A DNA stretch of 64,000 bases. It comes from Cymodocea nodosa (lineage: Eukaryota; Streptophyta; Magnoliopsida; Alismatales; Cymodoceaceae). Shown piece by piece: positions 1-12,424 of the stretch. The number at the start of each line of letters is the position of its first letter. Position 1 is the stretch's first letter. The stretch spans positions 19,165,501-19,229,500 of the forward strand of contig CM072335.1 in assembly GCA_036874045.1 (NCBI GenBank). The letters run 5' to 3'. The notes under the pieces are model-generated. The model was not told the origin of the DNA, searched no databases, and was given only the letters and a program-made list of their open reading frames with translations. The position numbers were made by a program, and so were the translations under genes.

Positions 1-760
1 TGGTATGGATAACTCCAAAGCAGCAAGTACACCTATGAACTCAAATGAAAAACTTGATAAGGACATCTCTAGCAATTCAGTAGATCAAAAGAAATATAGA
101 GGCATGATTGGATCACTTCTGTATCTAACAGCTAGTAAACCAAACATAATGTTCAATGTTTGTGCTTGTGCAAGATATCAAGCCTCTCCAAAAGCATCAC
201 ATTTAAAAGTAGTTAAACGGATATTTAAATATCTACAGGGTACCAAAGATTTTGGCTTATTTTATTCTTCATAGAATCATTTGATATTAGCAGGATACAA
301 TGATGCAGATTATGTAGGATGCAAATTAGATCGAAAAAGCACCAGTGGGACGTGTCAGTTGCTTGGTCACTCACTTGTTTCTTGGTTCAGCAGGAAACAA
401 AACTCTATAGCTCTATCCACCACTGAAGCTAAATACATGGCAGCAAGCCTATGTTGTGCACAGATTTTATAGATGCAACAAACCTTGGCAAATTATAAGC
501 TTAATTTTTAGAATACCATTATTTTCTGTGATAGTAGCAGTGCCATCAATCTCTCCAAAAATATAATTCTACACTCTAGAGCAAAACATATCGAGATTAG
601 GCACCACTTTCTAAGAGACCATGTTGAAAAAGGTCATATTTCCTTAGAATATGTCTCTACTAAAGAACAACTTGCAGATATTTTCACCAAACCATTATCT
701 GAATCTACATTTAATCATATTAGACGAAATTTAGGGATTTACTCTTTATATGATTTATAA
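1..760 (+). pseudogene. Ty1/copia RT C-terminus and RNase H, decayed (SIRE/Maximus-like)
   Basis: Retrotransposon pol remnant, cut off at the window edge. The first part carries the end of reverse transcriptase (RGMIGSLLYLTASKP, then SHLKVVKRIFKYLQGT). This is followed by RNase H with DADYVG, RKSTSGTCQLLG and LSTTEAKYMAA, the tail HSRAKHIEIRHHF, and LADIFTKPL close to the stop at 758-760. In-frame stops (near 272 and 470) and small frame changes break the reading frame, so no working enzyme is made. It belongs with the LTR at 1098-2416. Sequence style and the long LTR point to the SIRE/Maximus lineage; the lineage is inference, the copia family is firm. Confidence 0.9.
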
Positions 761-1097
761 TTTCATATCTCTCTACTCTCCAAGCTCACAACTAGGAGCT
801 TATTCTTCTAACATCTTTGTTTTGCAGCAACTTAGTCATTTTTTGATAACCATCTATAATTGCTCCACTAAGTCAATATCTTACTTCTCACTTCTTTTGA
901 CAATTGGCAAAAAAGGGAGAGAGACCATATTTTGGTAGCAAGCTGCAGTAAAGTAGGGGGAGTAATCTCAAAAAAATAGGGGGAGTTTTCTAAATTTCAT
1001 TATTCTGTATTCTGTGTGTTTTTCTGTATAGATATATAAGGAGAGAAATACATGTAATATATTGTAAGGTTTTTGCCATTATCAAAAAGGGGGAGAT
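761..1097 (+). other. Spacer with repeated polypurine tracts before the 3' LTR
   Basis: Non-coding stretch between pol and the LTR. Purine runs ending in GGGGGAG or close variants occur at about 909-922, 950-962 and 970-985, and the last one, AAAAAGGGGGAGAT (1084-1097), directly abuts the LTR. The last is the natural primer for plus-strand DNA synthesis; the upstream ones look like auxiliary tracts. Confidence 0.7.
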
Positions 1098-2416
1098 TGA
1101 AAGGACCTCTAGATTTTGATAATGCAAAAATCAATGTGAGGATTTAAATTGTATTTCTCAGGCTTAACAGTTAGCAAGAGAGCAGAAGTTGATATAGACA
1201 GTTCAAAGTGTGCTGCAAGTGATAAAAAGGATTTTGAAAGGTTACCAGGCTTAACTATCCGGAAGAGAAATATTTTCGGTGAGTTAACAATCTAAGTATC
1301 TAAAAAGCAGTATAAAGCAGTAGCAACACTATTGAACAGTTAGAAGATTAAGTATCTGAAAGTAGAAGGCTTTCGGAGAGTTAGAAGGATGGATGTATGA
1401 AGAATCAGAAAGTTACTGTAGCTAACTATCCGAAACTTAAGTCATTGAATTTCCCACGTACAGAAATCCAAACAGAAACTTAAAAGAAGAATCCGAAAGT
1501 TATTGGAGCTAACTATCCAAAATTTTGAAGAGTTTCCGTGAGTTACAGGTATAACCATTTGGAACTTAAGTTAGTCTATTATGCACGTGCTGAATTAAAT
1601 AAAGCAGTCGGAAACTTAACGAAGGATTTCAGAGGGTTATTGTAGCTAACTATTCGACAGTTAAATAACAGTTCGGTAAGTTATAGCTGCAAGTATCTAA
1701 TTGAATGATAGCTCTTATGTACGATCTGAAATCCTACATGGTAGAAAGACTTAAGTGACTTTTCGGTAAGTTACAAGTATTTTTCGGAGAGTTACATGGC
1801 TAAGCCTTAGAAAAACCCAGGAAATCGGAAGGGTATCTTGAAATACCTCCCTGAATGGTAGCTTACCATATTTGGGACTGAAATCTTACCAAGTACAATA
1901 GAATACATCCGTTGGAAGAAAAATATGATCATTACACATGGTTAGTATATATACAAGCCACAGATAATAGAATTAGATAACTTTTTGCTCATACACATTT
2001 ACACCAAGCTCAATAGAAGAAAGCCTTAGAGATCAAATCATCTTCAGCATATACAGACTCAATTTTAGAAGCTCATCACGTACTCAACTCTAATACTTTC
2101 AAGCAAGTGTTTTACTGAAGTACACGAATCAAAAACTTCAAAGAAAGATTGGTTGGAGCTACGACCTGAAAGCTCAATCAGTTTGGTTGGTTCTTGCTTT
2201 AATCTTAAAGCAAGTAATTGTAAGTTTGTGAAAGTTTAATGAAGCCTATGTATCCCTTGGGGGTGGACTAGCCGTTAGTGGTGAACCACCTAAAATTCCT
2301 GTGTGTATTATTTTTATCGTGTGCTTGCTAATTCTCTATATCAATCAGCCATTAAATAGCTAAGAAACAAATTATTACCATTCACCCCCCCTCTGGTAAG
2401 CCATAAGGTCCTAACA
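1098..2416 (+). repeat. 3' LTR of the copia element at the left edge
   Basis: Starts TGAAAGGACC right after the polypurine tract and ends GGTCCTAACA, giving imperfect terminal inverted repeats (AGGACC/GGTCCT) with TG...CA ends. Length is 1319 bp, long for copia and typical of SIRE-like elements. Within it TAACTATCCGAAA-type words alternate with their inverted form TTTTCGG(A/T)GAGTTA. A TATATATA-like box lies near 1948. The pyrimidine-rich end (TTCACCCCCC) is shared by the other SIRE-like LTRs in the window. The partner 5' LTR lies outside the window. Confidence 0.85.
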
Positions 2417-2419
2417 TGA

Positions 2420-3493
2420 TTGCCAAACTTTGAGGGAGATAGGTTTGAACTGAAATCTAATTATATTAGTCAATTGCCACACCTTCATGGATTAGAAAGA
2501 GAAGATGTCTATTATTTCCTTAGAGAATTTAACGAAGTTTATCAAATGATTAAAATGCCGAACATGAGTATTGATGCTATTAAACTTAGATATATCCCTT
2601 TTGCTTTAAAAGACACAGCTAAGAGATGGTTATATACTCTATCACTTGATTCAATTTCTACATGGACTGAATTTTACTCTATTTTTTTGGAAAAATATTA
2701 TCCAACACATCAAACGATTAAAAAGAAAAAGGAAATATTAATGTGTAGCCAAAAATAGGGAGAATCATTCTAGAAATATTTTAAAAGATTTAAAGATTTA
2801 CTAACTCAATGTCCGCATCATGCAATGAGTAAAGCACAATTAATAGGTATAATTTATGAAGGCATAGACGTTTCAACTAAATCTTTATTAGAATCTACTT
2901 CTCAGAATGGATTTTTAAAACTATGTAGTGAAGAAGCATGGGCATATTTAGAAAACTTTACAAAAAGAACTACACAGTGGGAAAACTCGATTGAAGCTAT
3001 TACAAATAAAAGAATATTGTCAAGGGGAATGCATAAAATAGATTCAAGCACTATGCTTGAAGTTAAATTAACTGAATTAACAAAGAAAATAGAAGAGTTA
3101 TCATTAAAACAAAAGCTAGCAGAAAAGAATGCAAACATTAATGATTTAGATATTATTTATGCTAGAAACCAGAAAGATAACTTTGGAAATTCTTATAACC
3201 CTAATTGAAGAAATCACCTGAATCTATCTTGGAGAAATAACAATTTATAGGGAGGAGAAAACATAAATGATAAGAATATAAGTTATGAAGCATTAATTGA
3301 ACAAGAATTTAGAATAGAGAAGTTAGAAAAGATAATTCAATAATTAAACAATAGTCTAGATCTTGTATTTGGAAATGTTGACATTCAAAATTAAAATATG
3401 AATAGAAATATACCCCCTAGACAGAAGGAATCAATAGAAGTTAGACCTACTGGAGGATTGCCAATGCAAGTAGTACCTAACCCTATCAATAGA
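2420..3493 (+). pseudogene. Ty3/gypsy Athila-type Gag fragment
   Basis: Capsid-type Gag remnant. The reading FEGDRFELKSNYISQLPHL, then IKLRYIPFALKDTAKRWLY and TWTEFYSIFLEKYYP, matches the retrotransposon Gag (RT_gag) domain of Athila-like gypsy elements. After a frame break near 2758 it continues with YEGIDVSTKSLLESTS and EEAWAYLENF, then SYNPN-RNHLNLSW, which corresponds to the Athila NPGWRNHPNFSW region. There are several stops. The left side is cut by the copia LTR ending at 2416 and the right side by the minus-strand LTR starting at 3494, so only Gag survives. Confidence 0.8.
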
Positions 3494-4687
3494 TGTAGGA
3501 TTGTCTGTATCACAAGAGGTAGGGTGAATTGTGTCTTTAGTAATTAAATACTAGCAGATAAAACAAGAGCACAAAATACTCGTGAATGAAATTCTATTCT
3601 TTATTTAAAGATAGAATTTACAATATATTTTCAGCTCAATTCCCTTCTTGAAGGTTTTGATACAATAATGTTCGATATACAATTCAAATAGAAAAACAAA
3701 GCTCTTATTCAAAACTAATTTTAAATTGTATAAAACCTAATCTTTATGCACACATCTTCTTTCTTTCTCTTTGCTCAACTTCTCTATCTCTTCTTCTCCA
3801 GTTGTCGAATTTCCAGACTTCTTGTGTTTGCAGCTCCTTTTCTAAAATTGCTTGGAATTTCGAACTTCTTCTAATGTTGGAGAATTTTTTAGAATATGAA
3901 TATTTAAACTTAACTTTGCAGTTAAGGATCCAGATTGAATATTCAGATTTGGTTTTTAAGATTGGGATCCTCTTGTTGTAATGTAGCTCGTACTCTCTAT
4001 TAGTAATCGAACTCTATTTTCATGTTCATCCACTTAATCCATAACCCATAATCCATAATCCACATACTAATTTTTTCTTTAATCCAAATTACTATCTATT
4101 TGAGTTTCCACTTTCTCCACTATAATTTGAATTTCCACGATCTCCACTCGTAGATTCATCGAGACTTTTATCTTCCTAGAGTTTTGTAGAATATCTTCTA
4201 AATCTTCAATTTAGTCGAACACTTAGCATTTAAGTCTTGTAAAAACTCAAACACTTATCTGCAACTCTTCAAGTTGTTGCACCTGCAAAACACGTGACTA
4301 AACATAGCAAACTTATCTGTTCATTAGTCATTTTATAAAACTCGAACAGTTATCTATCTATGCATATAAAAACTCGAACAGTTATCTAACTATTCGATTT
4401 TCATTACCGAACGCACATAGAAAACATGTGACAACTTAAAACATTAAAAACACACGTGCAGATAACTTAACTATACAAGTTTTTAACATAAACTATTCGA
4501 CAAAAATGAAATGTTAACTATCTAAAAGTTTAACTATCGAAAATCTAACTCTTCGAAAATCTTTAACTTATCCTACATAAAAATGAAACTTTCCGATAAT
4601 CTGTTAACTATTATACTTAGAGAATATTATTTAGACTTATTTAAAAACTTTAATAAAGCATATATCATCAAAACAAAATTCCTACCA
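3494..4687 (-). repeat. 3' LTR of minus-strand SIRE-like element
   Basis: On the minus strand the LTR starts TGGTAGGAATTTTG directly after the polypurine tract AAAAAGGGG (4692-4700 complement) and ends ...ATCCTACA at 3494. Length is 1194 bp. The segment 3494 to about 4197 has a close copy at 11677-12391, the partner 5' LTR. Contains many CGAACAGTTATCTAACTATTCG-type inverted words and ACACGTG sites (about 4292 and 4452). It interrupts the Athila Gag to its left. Confidence 0.85.
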
Positions 4688-4974
4688 ATCACCCCTTTTT
4701 GATGATGTCAAAACTTAATAAGTCAAAAATAATCTCTCTTCTCCCCCTTTTTGGCATTATAAAAAAGTAAATAAAATGTAAGGAAGAAAAAGATTCTAAG
4801 TACATATCGTCCAAAAAGATATTTTTAAGCATGCATAACTATCGTGGATTAAGCATAAACTGTGAGAAATAATCACATGAGTATTAAATTGCAGTAAACA
4901 GTTTACATAATATTTTTGGTAACAAATTACAATACATAAATCATGTAATACATAATTTGTATAATCACAAGTCT

Positions 4975-7604
4975 CTTTGCCTTCGAAAAATACTAATTAG
5001 AGTGTTTGAAATTTGCTTTGCAATTTTTGTACTTACTCTGTTTATCTGATCAATTACTACTTGATCTAAATTATTTTGTGAAACTTGTGATAGTTGCTGT
5101 AAAAATTCAGTATGGATGTCTGTATGTATACCTATATTTGTATCTATTTGTGTACATGTATTTATATCTGTATGTATACTAGTATTTATATCTGTTTGTG
5201 TACCTATATTTATATCTGTATGTTGCTGTTGTTGTTCTGAAAATTGTGTTGATTGTTGCTATTGCTGTTGTGACTGTGTTTGCCTATCTTGTTGTTGTCA
5301 GACTACAAGTATATCAGTTGCATGGTATTTTTGGAGTTCATTTGCAGAGAAAGATCTTGATTTTAATCTTTTCTGTGGCCAAGGTGTAATATCTGTTTGA
5401 CTTGCCACAATTCTCAAAATTGTATCACCATAAAATAATTTACTCTACAAATGTAAGATATGAGAAACAAAAATATCATACCAGTTCACCTATATATGGT
5501 TAATTAATGCATATGTAGCATAAAGACAACATCTGCCAACTTATGCACCATGACCAAACCTCTGAAACAATGAAGCATGCAGTATTTTTGCAATAAAACG
5601 TGCTTGGTCATTTAAGTCATTTAGTAACCTCAATGGTTTGTTGGCAGTTGGATCTTTGGCTAAAGTTTGAATGTCCCATCCTAAATGATAAACCTGTTTT
5701 CTTTCTGATAATTTAATTCCTTCATTTTTCAGACTAAGTACTTGATAAAGTAAATCTGGAGTTAAATATATGTCATTTTCTTGTATATTGGAAACAGGAA
5801 TACCTTCTTCCACTATTAAGTTTGAATAAAAACAACTGATAAGTTCAGGTATAACAAGATGGCCTAGTTGTTGTGGAAGTAGAGTCAACAAGCCTTGAAA
5901 TTCAAACATTTCTCGTATATGTGCCATCCCTTCAAACTTAACTAGTCTTGAATATAAAACTATAAAAGTTTTATATGTTTGAAATTTGTCATAACATGAA
6001 CTATTTCTAAACCATAATAATGTATTTTCATCTAAACTCTGTTCAGGATTAGGTATTTTCCTGTCATGATGTTCTAATCTAGGAGTTGTTTCAAAATTAT
6101 CAACAACATCTATATTTTCAAATCTTTCAAAACTGGTGGAATTTCTATGAAAACTAGTATAAATGTTTGAAATATCTGTTATTGTCGTATCAATAATCTG
6201 CTGAAATTCTTCTATTTGTTCTTCTAGAAACATTTCAATAGCAATAGTATCTGTATCAATTTGTCTATCAACAACATGTGTCTATAATTGACCTATACAA
6301 TAATTGTCTCTGTATGAAAGAATGTTCTATATCTGTCTGTATAATAGAATCATCCTGTATTTCTGAAATTTCTATGCTTGAGACATAGGCAGTTTGATAT
6401 TCAATCTGTAACTATGTATGTTGTTGATTATATACATTTATCAACAAGTATATTATATACTGTAACAGACATAACCATATGTATAAGATGTAGTATAAGC
6501 AACTATACCAAAAATCAAAATTTTCTATTCGTGATACAGTTAGGGGAAAAATATCTGTACATTCCTCTTTAGATGAAATATCATCTATATTCATAGACTC
6601 AATGTCTATATCATCAAAAATATCATCAAAATTGATATCATCTGTATATATATCATCAAAATTTCCTACATGTTCTCTTTCCATAGGAAAAGAATGTGTG
6701 CTTGCAGCATGATGTGAAAAACTATCCATTGTATTAAAAGATATATTATGCACTAATGTGACACAATACTTTAGAATATATGCTTGTAATCCAATATTGG
6801 TCACATCTGTTGGGATTCCTGACACAAATGTCTGTCCAACCTCTGCAATGGAACATAGTTTTCCATTTTTCAATGATTCTTCTTTTTGCTACATTATTCC
6901 TTCTACACGTGCAGTTAGTCTAAAATATTCTAATATCTTTTTCTTTTTCCAACTATATGTCTACAGTGTTTCTTGTTGTTCAGGAGGTTCTAAAATTTTC
7001 TTAATTTCTCCTGTTAAAGGCACCTAGGGTCTTGATGGTCCTTCACCATGATGCCTAGGTAGTAATAATGGAATATAGAGTTTTAAGCTCTCCACCTCTG
7101 CCATTTTAGTTGATAAACTCTCTGTCCTTCACTTCGAATGCCCATTTTGCTAATGGCAGTTTTCTGTTCATTTATATACTATTGAATGTCATCTAAAACA
7201 GCCGGGGGAAAATAATGTTGGGAATACAATGTTTCTAATTCCCTATTTGCATTTTCTATCATTGGTCCCTATTTCTTTCCATAATAAGTGATAGACTGTA
7301 TTGATTTTTCAAGTATCTATCCAGAACTATTAACAACCGCAGTGTTAGGTTGTAAAGTTGGTTTCCATAGTTATAATGCAGAAAGTTCAGTTTGTTTTAG
7401 TCTAAACTGTGTTTTAGCATAATTTTGAATAAACTTCTAATAGAAATTTTTCTCATCTTGAACAGCTTTTCTAATTTCATGTAGTATTTCATTTGAAAAA
7501 GTGTACCTTGAATAGATGTTGATTTCATTCTGCATTTTCTAAAGTTCCAACTCTCTTTTCTACACTTTTGTCATTCTACCACGTCCTCTTCCACGTCTTG
7601 ACAT
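4975..7604 (-). pseudogene. Extra 3' ORF of the SIRE-like element (PF20167/Athila-ORF1-like protein), decayed
   Basis: The ATG at 7604 opens a basic start (MSRRGRGRGRMTKV) and the frame can be followed, through stops and shifts, to the stop at 4975-4977. The middle is acidic (FDDIYTDDINFDDIFDD, near 6660-6590). The best block (6233-5541) has MFEFQGL, then FYSNL, LSLKNEG and ARFIAKILHASLFQR, an order resembling the 'putative plant transposon protein' and Athila ORF1 families. A Gln-rich segment follows (about 5300-5220), then a TDIN-type short repeat, then a C-terminus ending LISIFRRQRDL. The plus-strand element has a homologue at 22013-24275. Function unknown; SIRE elements are known to carry an 'env-like' gene here, but I see no clear envelope features. 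Confidence 0.65.
5113..5222. repeat. Short tandem repeat, about 24 bp units, inside the extra ORF
   Basis: Repeated TGTATGTATACCTATATTTGTATC-like units. On the minus strand they encode repeated T-D-I-N-x-x / T-D-I-H-T peptides just after the Gln-rich segment of the extra ORF. Unit boundaries are imperfect. Confidence 0.7.
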
Positions 7605-9569
7605 TGTCGATTAAGCTTCACTGTGCACTGTAGAACTTAGTAGAAGTAAAGATTACGAAACTAGGGTTTTACCAAGGTAGAAACACGAAAGGTTGTTAGT
7701 AAAACATTTGTAACTCTTCGAGTTTATAAACGGATAAATGGATTCAATCATTGAAATCATAAATATAAGATCTGTTACTAATAAATAACTCGAGTGCTTA
7801 CAATAACTGTACAAGTTTTACAATCGACAAAAGCAGAAAACTTAGTGTAACTGTTCGTGTAAAGAAAATAACTTCTAGCTAAGTGAAAAGTGAGAAAACT
7901 CAAAGACTTATGATAATTATTTGAGTTTTGTAAGTGGTAAAGCACATAATTATACGACAAACATGAATAGTTATTGTCAGAGTTTAAGTCTTTCAAAAAA
8001 TATAATAATATTAAGTTAACTATTCGAGTTTCTCGAATGGATAGGTGTGAAAGTCGAAGAGTTAAACATAACTATTCAAGTTTCAACTAAGATATTATAA
8101 AGCAATGAAATTCAACACGTGCATAATTCTAACTTAAGGTGTTTAGATATTTTCGGATACTTATAAACCTAACTATCTGATGCTCAAATGCATTTCGAAG
8201 AGTTACCAGATAACTTACCGAACATTCACTTAAGATATGCATTTAAGCTTTGACACGTGTACTTCAAGAAATAATAAAATATTCTATTGATCATTTGAAA
8301 CATAACTGTCTGATATATATACAATATAGTCGTCCAAAATCATAGAAAATTCAGATACTTAAGAATTAAAAAGCTTGTATGTTACCGGTAGTTCAGAAAT
8401 GTACTAAATTAATGTTAATTTCCTGAAATTATGTAAATTCTTTCATGAAAACATATAATAGTTCATAAGAGTTGAATTATTATATGAAAAATTGCTCTCC
8501 CTACATAAATGTAGTTTAAAGAATCTATGGCGTACTTAAATTGGGTTGCCAAGTCCCAAGTAAATTTGGCTTTAAAAGGTCAAATAGCTTACTTAAAAAT
8601 GATGTTAAGCCTTAAATAGATTTGAGTCTCTCTATTTTATTTTATTTTATTTTTTTTTAAACATGAATTAAATATAGAAATAAGTAGTAGATTTAACAAT
8701 TTAGACTTTCTAGCTTTTATCTTATTCAGTTTACAAAAGATAATTCATAGAGATGTACCTTCAAGAACTTAAAAGAATTCAATAATGAGTACACAAACTT
8801 AAGAAAATAAATACAGTACATTATGTGTAAAGAGTAGATAATAACAAAGAAAAATAGCAAAGATTTTATACACAGATTATGGCAGGATTATTATAATACT
8901 TGGAAAATAAATTAAGCTTGAGTACATTGCCCCCCTTTTTTTTATATTCATATATATATATACTTTATGTATTACCTCCCACAATATCATCTTTTTACGT
9001 GATCACAATCCCTTACTTAGGGGAAAGATAACCAGTTACTCAATGACAAGTGAGAACAAGTAATATATATATTTTTTTAATTAATTGTAATCTGAATTAC
9101 TTGCAAAATGAGTTTTCAGTCAGCATGTCCCAAACCAATTGGTTTAAGTGACTAGGGTTTAAGATCCCCTAACGGACTTAATTACTCAAGTAATTTCAGA
9201 CAAAAAAAAAATAAAACAAAACAGTAAATTAAATTAGAGGCAACCGCAAGACTTAATTTTTCTAACAGAATGTTAATAACTTTTCTTTAATAAAAAAGTA
9301 CATACTTTCTATGTATTTTCTTGTTAAAATCTCTGTAATAGCATATACATAAGTAACAAAAATACAGTTGGCACTCACATTGAATTAATTTAACTTTCCT
9401 TAAGTAATCTTTTCTGAATTTTTCTTAAATAAATTGACTTCAATAAAACTCAGAATTTCATAAATTCTTAACTACTACAAAATTGTAATTCAAAAATAGA
9501 TATATATATATATATATATTAATAATAATAAAGACATTAAATTCTAAAACTACCTTTTTAACAAAATAG
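7605..9569 (-). other. Spacer between gag and extra ORF; possible internal promoter region
   Basis: AT-rich with no recognisable gene. The part 7750-8500 is made of short inverted words (ACTCGAATAGTTA, CGGATACTT, ACACGTGT), like the inside of the LTRs. The segment 8220-8480 has clear relatives in the same orientation at about 13990-14240 and 29640-29930. It lies immediately upstream of the extra ORF. The rest (8500-9569) has poly-T/A tracts and an AT microsatellite near 9503-9520. This is where pol would be expected; I see none. Confidence 0.55.
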
Positions 9570-11557
9570 TCAAAGAGAGATTTTATCTCTTGGAACCCAT
9601 TTTTGAGTGGGTCCAAGAATTTTAGAGAGAGTCATATCAAAATAATTTGTATTTTTAGACTTCAACTTATCTATTTTCTGATAATTATTTTTGCTTTTCT
9701 TTCTCTTAGTGTTATAATTATCAGAACATTTATCTCTATGTAAACCAAAGTTGAAATTTTCATTTCTGACATTATTTGATTTCCAATATCCGATATTCTT
9801 TAAATATGAAGAAAATTAATCAAGAATATTAAGATTCTCCAATGACTTAGCTTGATTTTTCTAAAAATTTCTTTTGACATTCTTGCATCGTGTGCTATCA
9901 TTTATATGCTGCATTTTATCAACTTGCACATATTTTTCTCCCTTTTTAATTACACACAGAATAGTTTTTCTCTTACTATTCTTAGTATTGGAAATAAAGA
10001 CATTATTTTTAGCAGTACCATCATGCAACATATAATTTTCAAAAGATGCATCGTGTAAACTAATACCATGTTTTTCTACATTTGATATTTTACTACTAAG
10101 TTCATCTGTTATAGTTTGACTATTATTCCATTTACTTAATATAACCTTTTGATCGCAAACCTTAATCTTTAGCATATCAATTTCTGAATTTAAATCAGTA
10201 ATAGTCAGTTCCAGTTTTTCAATTTCACAGATCATTTTCTTCTTATCAGTAATCAAATTTTCACAATTAGCATGCAATTTTCTTTCTATTGCAGTAAACT
10301 TTAAAATTTCCTGTGCATGCCTTTGATTTTCTTCTTTAAATTTATTCAACGTAGAGTTCAGAAAATCAACCTTATTTTCAGATTCATCTAGCATTTTCCT
10401 AGTTTTCTTTCCTTCTATTTTTACTTTCTTATATTTTCTGGCCAGTCTATTGTATTCAACAAGTAATCCATCAAAACTATCAAAGTTAGTATTTTGATCA
10501 GAGGATACCTCACTAGATTTTTCCATGAAGCATACGTTTGCAAGATTTTCTTCTGAATCTGATGTTGATGAGGATTCATTGTCTAATGTTAAATCCTTTA
10601 TTTCTTCACTTTGTGAAGTTGAAGAGTCATCCCATGTTACTTTAAGTGCCCTTCTCTTTCTAAATTTTTACTCCTAAAATTCCTCCTCGAATTCTTCTTA
10701 TCTTTGTTGAGTGGACAATTAGTTTGAAAGTGACTCGGTCTGTTGCACTTGTAGCATATGATTTTGACTTTCATGAATGACTTCTTCTCCATATCTCTAG
10801 ATGTCTTTGCTGACCTAAAGTTCTTGCGTTTCTTCAACAGATTTCTAAATTTTCTGGTCAACAATAGTAAATCATCATTAGAATCACTAGTAACTTCTGA
10901 GACTTTATCAGCTTCAAAAGCTAGATCCCTTCTAGGATTTTTCCCTTTTGGATCTAAATGTTGTACTTCATAGGCTATCAGATTTCCTATGAGATCATCA
11001 AGAGTATATGTATTTAAATCTTTCGACTCTTCAATAGATGTTGTCTTTTGAACCCAAATTTTAGTTAAAGATCTAAGGATCTTTCTTACCAAGTCTTTTT
11101 TCTCGAATTTCTTGCCTAAAGATTTTAATGAATTTACAATCTCAAGAAAACAGGAAAACATGTTAGAGATACATTCATTTTCATGCATTTTAAAAAGCTC
11201 ATATTTATGTACTAACATATTAATCTTAGATTCCTTGACCTAGTTAGTACCTTCGTTGGCAACTTCTAATGCATGCCATATCTCACATGCAGTTTGATAT
11301 GCAGAAATTTTATTAAATTGATCATGAGATAAAACACAAAACAAGATGTTTAAACCTTTAGCATTTAGTGTCATTCGCTCCTTTTCATCAAAAGTCCAAG
11401 TATCATATGGAGTCGTAACTAACACTATAGGATTGCTAATTATATGTCATAATTTGAAATCGATTGACTGAAAGAATACTTTCATTCTATATTTCCAGTA
11501 ACCATAATTGCTACCTTCGAACATAGGAGGACGATTAGTGGTCTGTCCCTCAGTCAT
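9570..11557 (-). pseudogene. Copia Gag (UBN2 domain, CCHC zinc knuckle, coiled coil), decayed
   Basis: Nucleocapsid/capsid precursor of the minus-strand element. Translation begins MTEGQTTNRPPMFEGSNYGY at 11557. It continues through the UBN2-type Gag domain (TPYDTWTFDEKERM, LNAKGLNILFC, CEIWHALEVANEGT, LVHKYELFKMHENE). The CCHC knuckle CYKCNRPSHFQTNC maps near 10760-10710. A Lys/Glu-rich coiled-coil segment follows (10526-9861), and the end is ILGPTQKWVPRDKISL at 9570, where SIRE-like Gag normally runs into protease. Here a stop and non-coding DNA follow. In-frame stops (for example near 11465 and 11240) show it is inactive. The same domain order is seen at 16236 and 60412. Confidence 0.85.
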
Positions 11558-11662
11558 AAATAAGATTTCAGTATTATCCGTTTTAAATAGATGATCCTAA
11601 GAAAATGATAGGAAAAATCGATTCCTAAATAGAGAAATAAAAGCTCTTAATTATGATAAAAT

Positions 11663-11674
11663 GCTTTGATACTA
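11663..11674 (-). promoter_or_regulatory. Primer binding site, initiator-Met tRNA type, mutated
   Basis: The minus strand reads TAGTATCAAAGC two bases inside the LTR edge. Compared with the intact TGGTATCAGAGC at 60214 it has two changes. It marks the 5' end of the minus-strand element. Confidence 0.75.
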
Positions 11675-11676
11675 GT

Positions 11677-12391
11677 TGTAGGATTGTCTGTATCACAAGA
11701 GGAGGTGTGAATTGTGTCTTTAGTAATTAAATACTAGCAGATAAAACAAAAGCATAAAACACTCGTGAATGAAATTCTATTCTTTATTTAAAGACAAAAT
11801 TTACAATATCTTTTCAGCTCAATTCCCTTCTTGAAGGTTTTGATACAGTAATGTTCAATATACAATTCAAATAGAAAAACAAAGCTCTTATTCAAAACTA
11901 ATTTTGAATTGTATAAAACCTAATCTTTATGCACACAATTTCTTTCTTTCTCTTTGCTCAACTTCTATATCTCTTCTTCTCTAATTGTCAAATTTCCAAA
12001 CTTCTTGCGTTTGCAGCTCCTTTTCTGAAATTGCTTGGAATTTCGAATTTCTTCTAATGTTGGAGAATTTTTCAGAATATGAATATTCAAACTTAACTTT
12101 TCAGTTAAGGATCTAGATTGAATATTCAGACTTGGTTTTTGAGATTAAGATCCTCTTGTTGTAATGTAGCTTGTACTCTCTATTAGTAGTCAAACTCTGT
12201 TTTCACGTTCAGCATGTTCATCCACTTAATCCATAACCCATAATCCATAATCCATGTACTAATTTTTTCTTTAATCCAAATTACTATCTATTTGAGTTTC
12301 CACTTTCTCCACTATAATTTGAATTTCCACGATCTCCACTCATAGATTCATCGAGACTTTTATCTTCCTGGAGTCTTGTAGAATATCTTTG
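11677..12391 (-). repeat. 5' LTR of minus-strand element, truncated
   Basis: Starts TGTAGGATTGTCTGTATCACAAGAGG, matching 3494 onward with only scattered differences, but the match stops abruptly after GTAGAATATCTT near 12391. About 490 bp corresponding to the U3 start are missing, replaced by the inverted-repeat block that begins just to the right. Confidence 0.85.
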
Positions 12392-12424
12392 TTTGGCTTG
12401 TTAACTTCCGTTTGTAACTTAGTT

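Larger units (their letters stand above)
3494..12391 (-). mobile_element. SIRE-like copia element with gag and an extra ORF but no pol
   Basis: Minus-strand element bounded by the LTRs at 3494-4687 and 11677-12391 (truncated). Reading 5' to 3' on the minus strand: PBS, gag (11557-9570), a spacer of about 2 kb, an extra ORF (7604-4975), PPT, LTR. No protease, integrase, RT or RNase H motif was seen in any frame between gag and the extra ORF, although sister elements have them there. It is best seen as a non-autonomous derivative. A match of the target duplication cannot be tested because the outer half of the 5' LTR has been lost. Confidence 0.75.
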
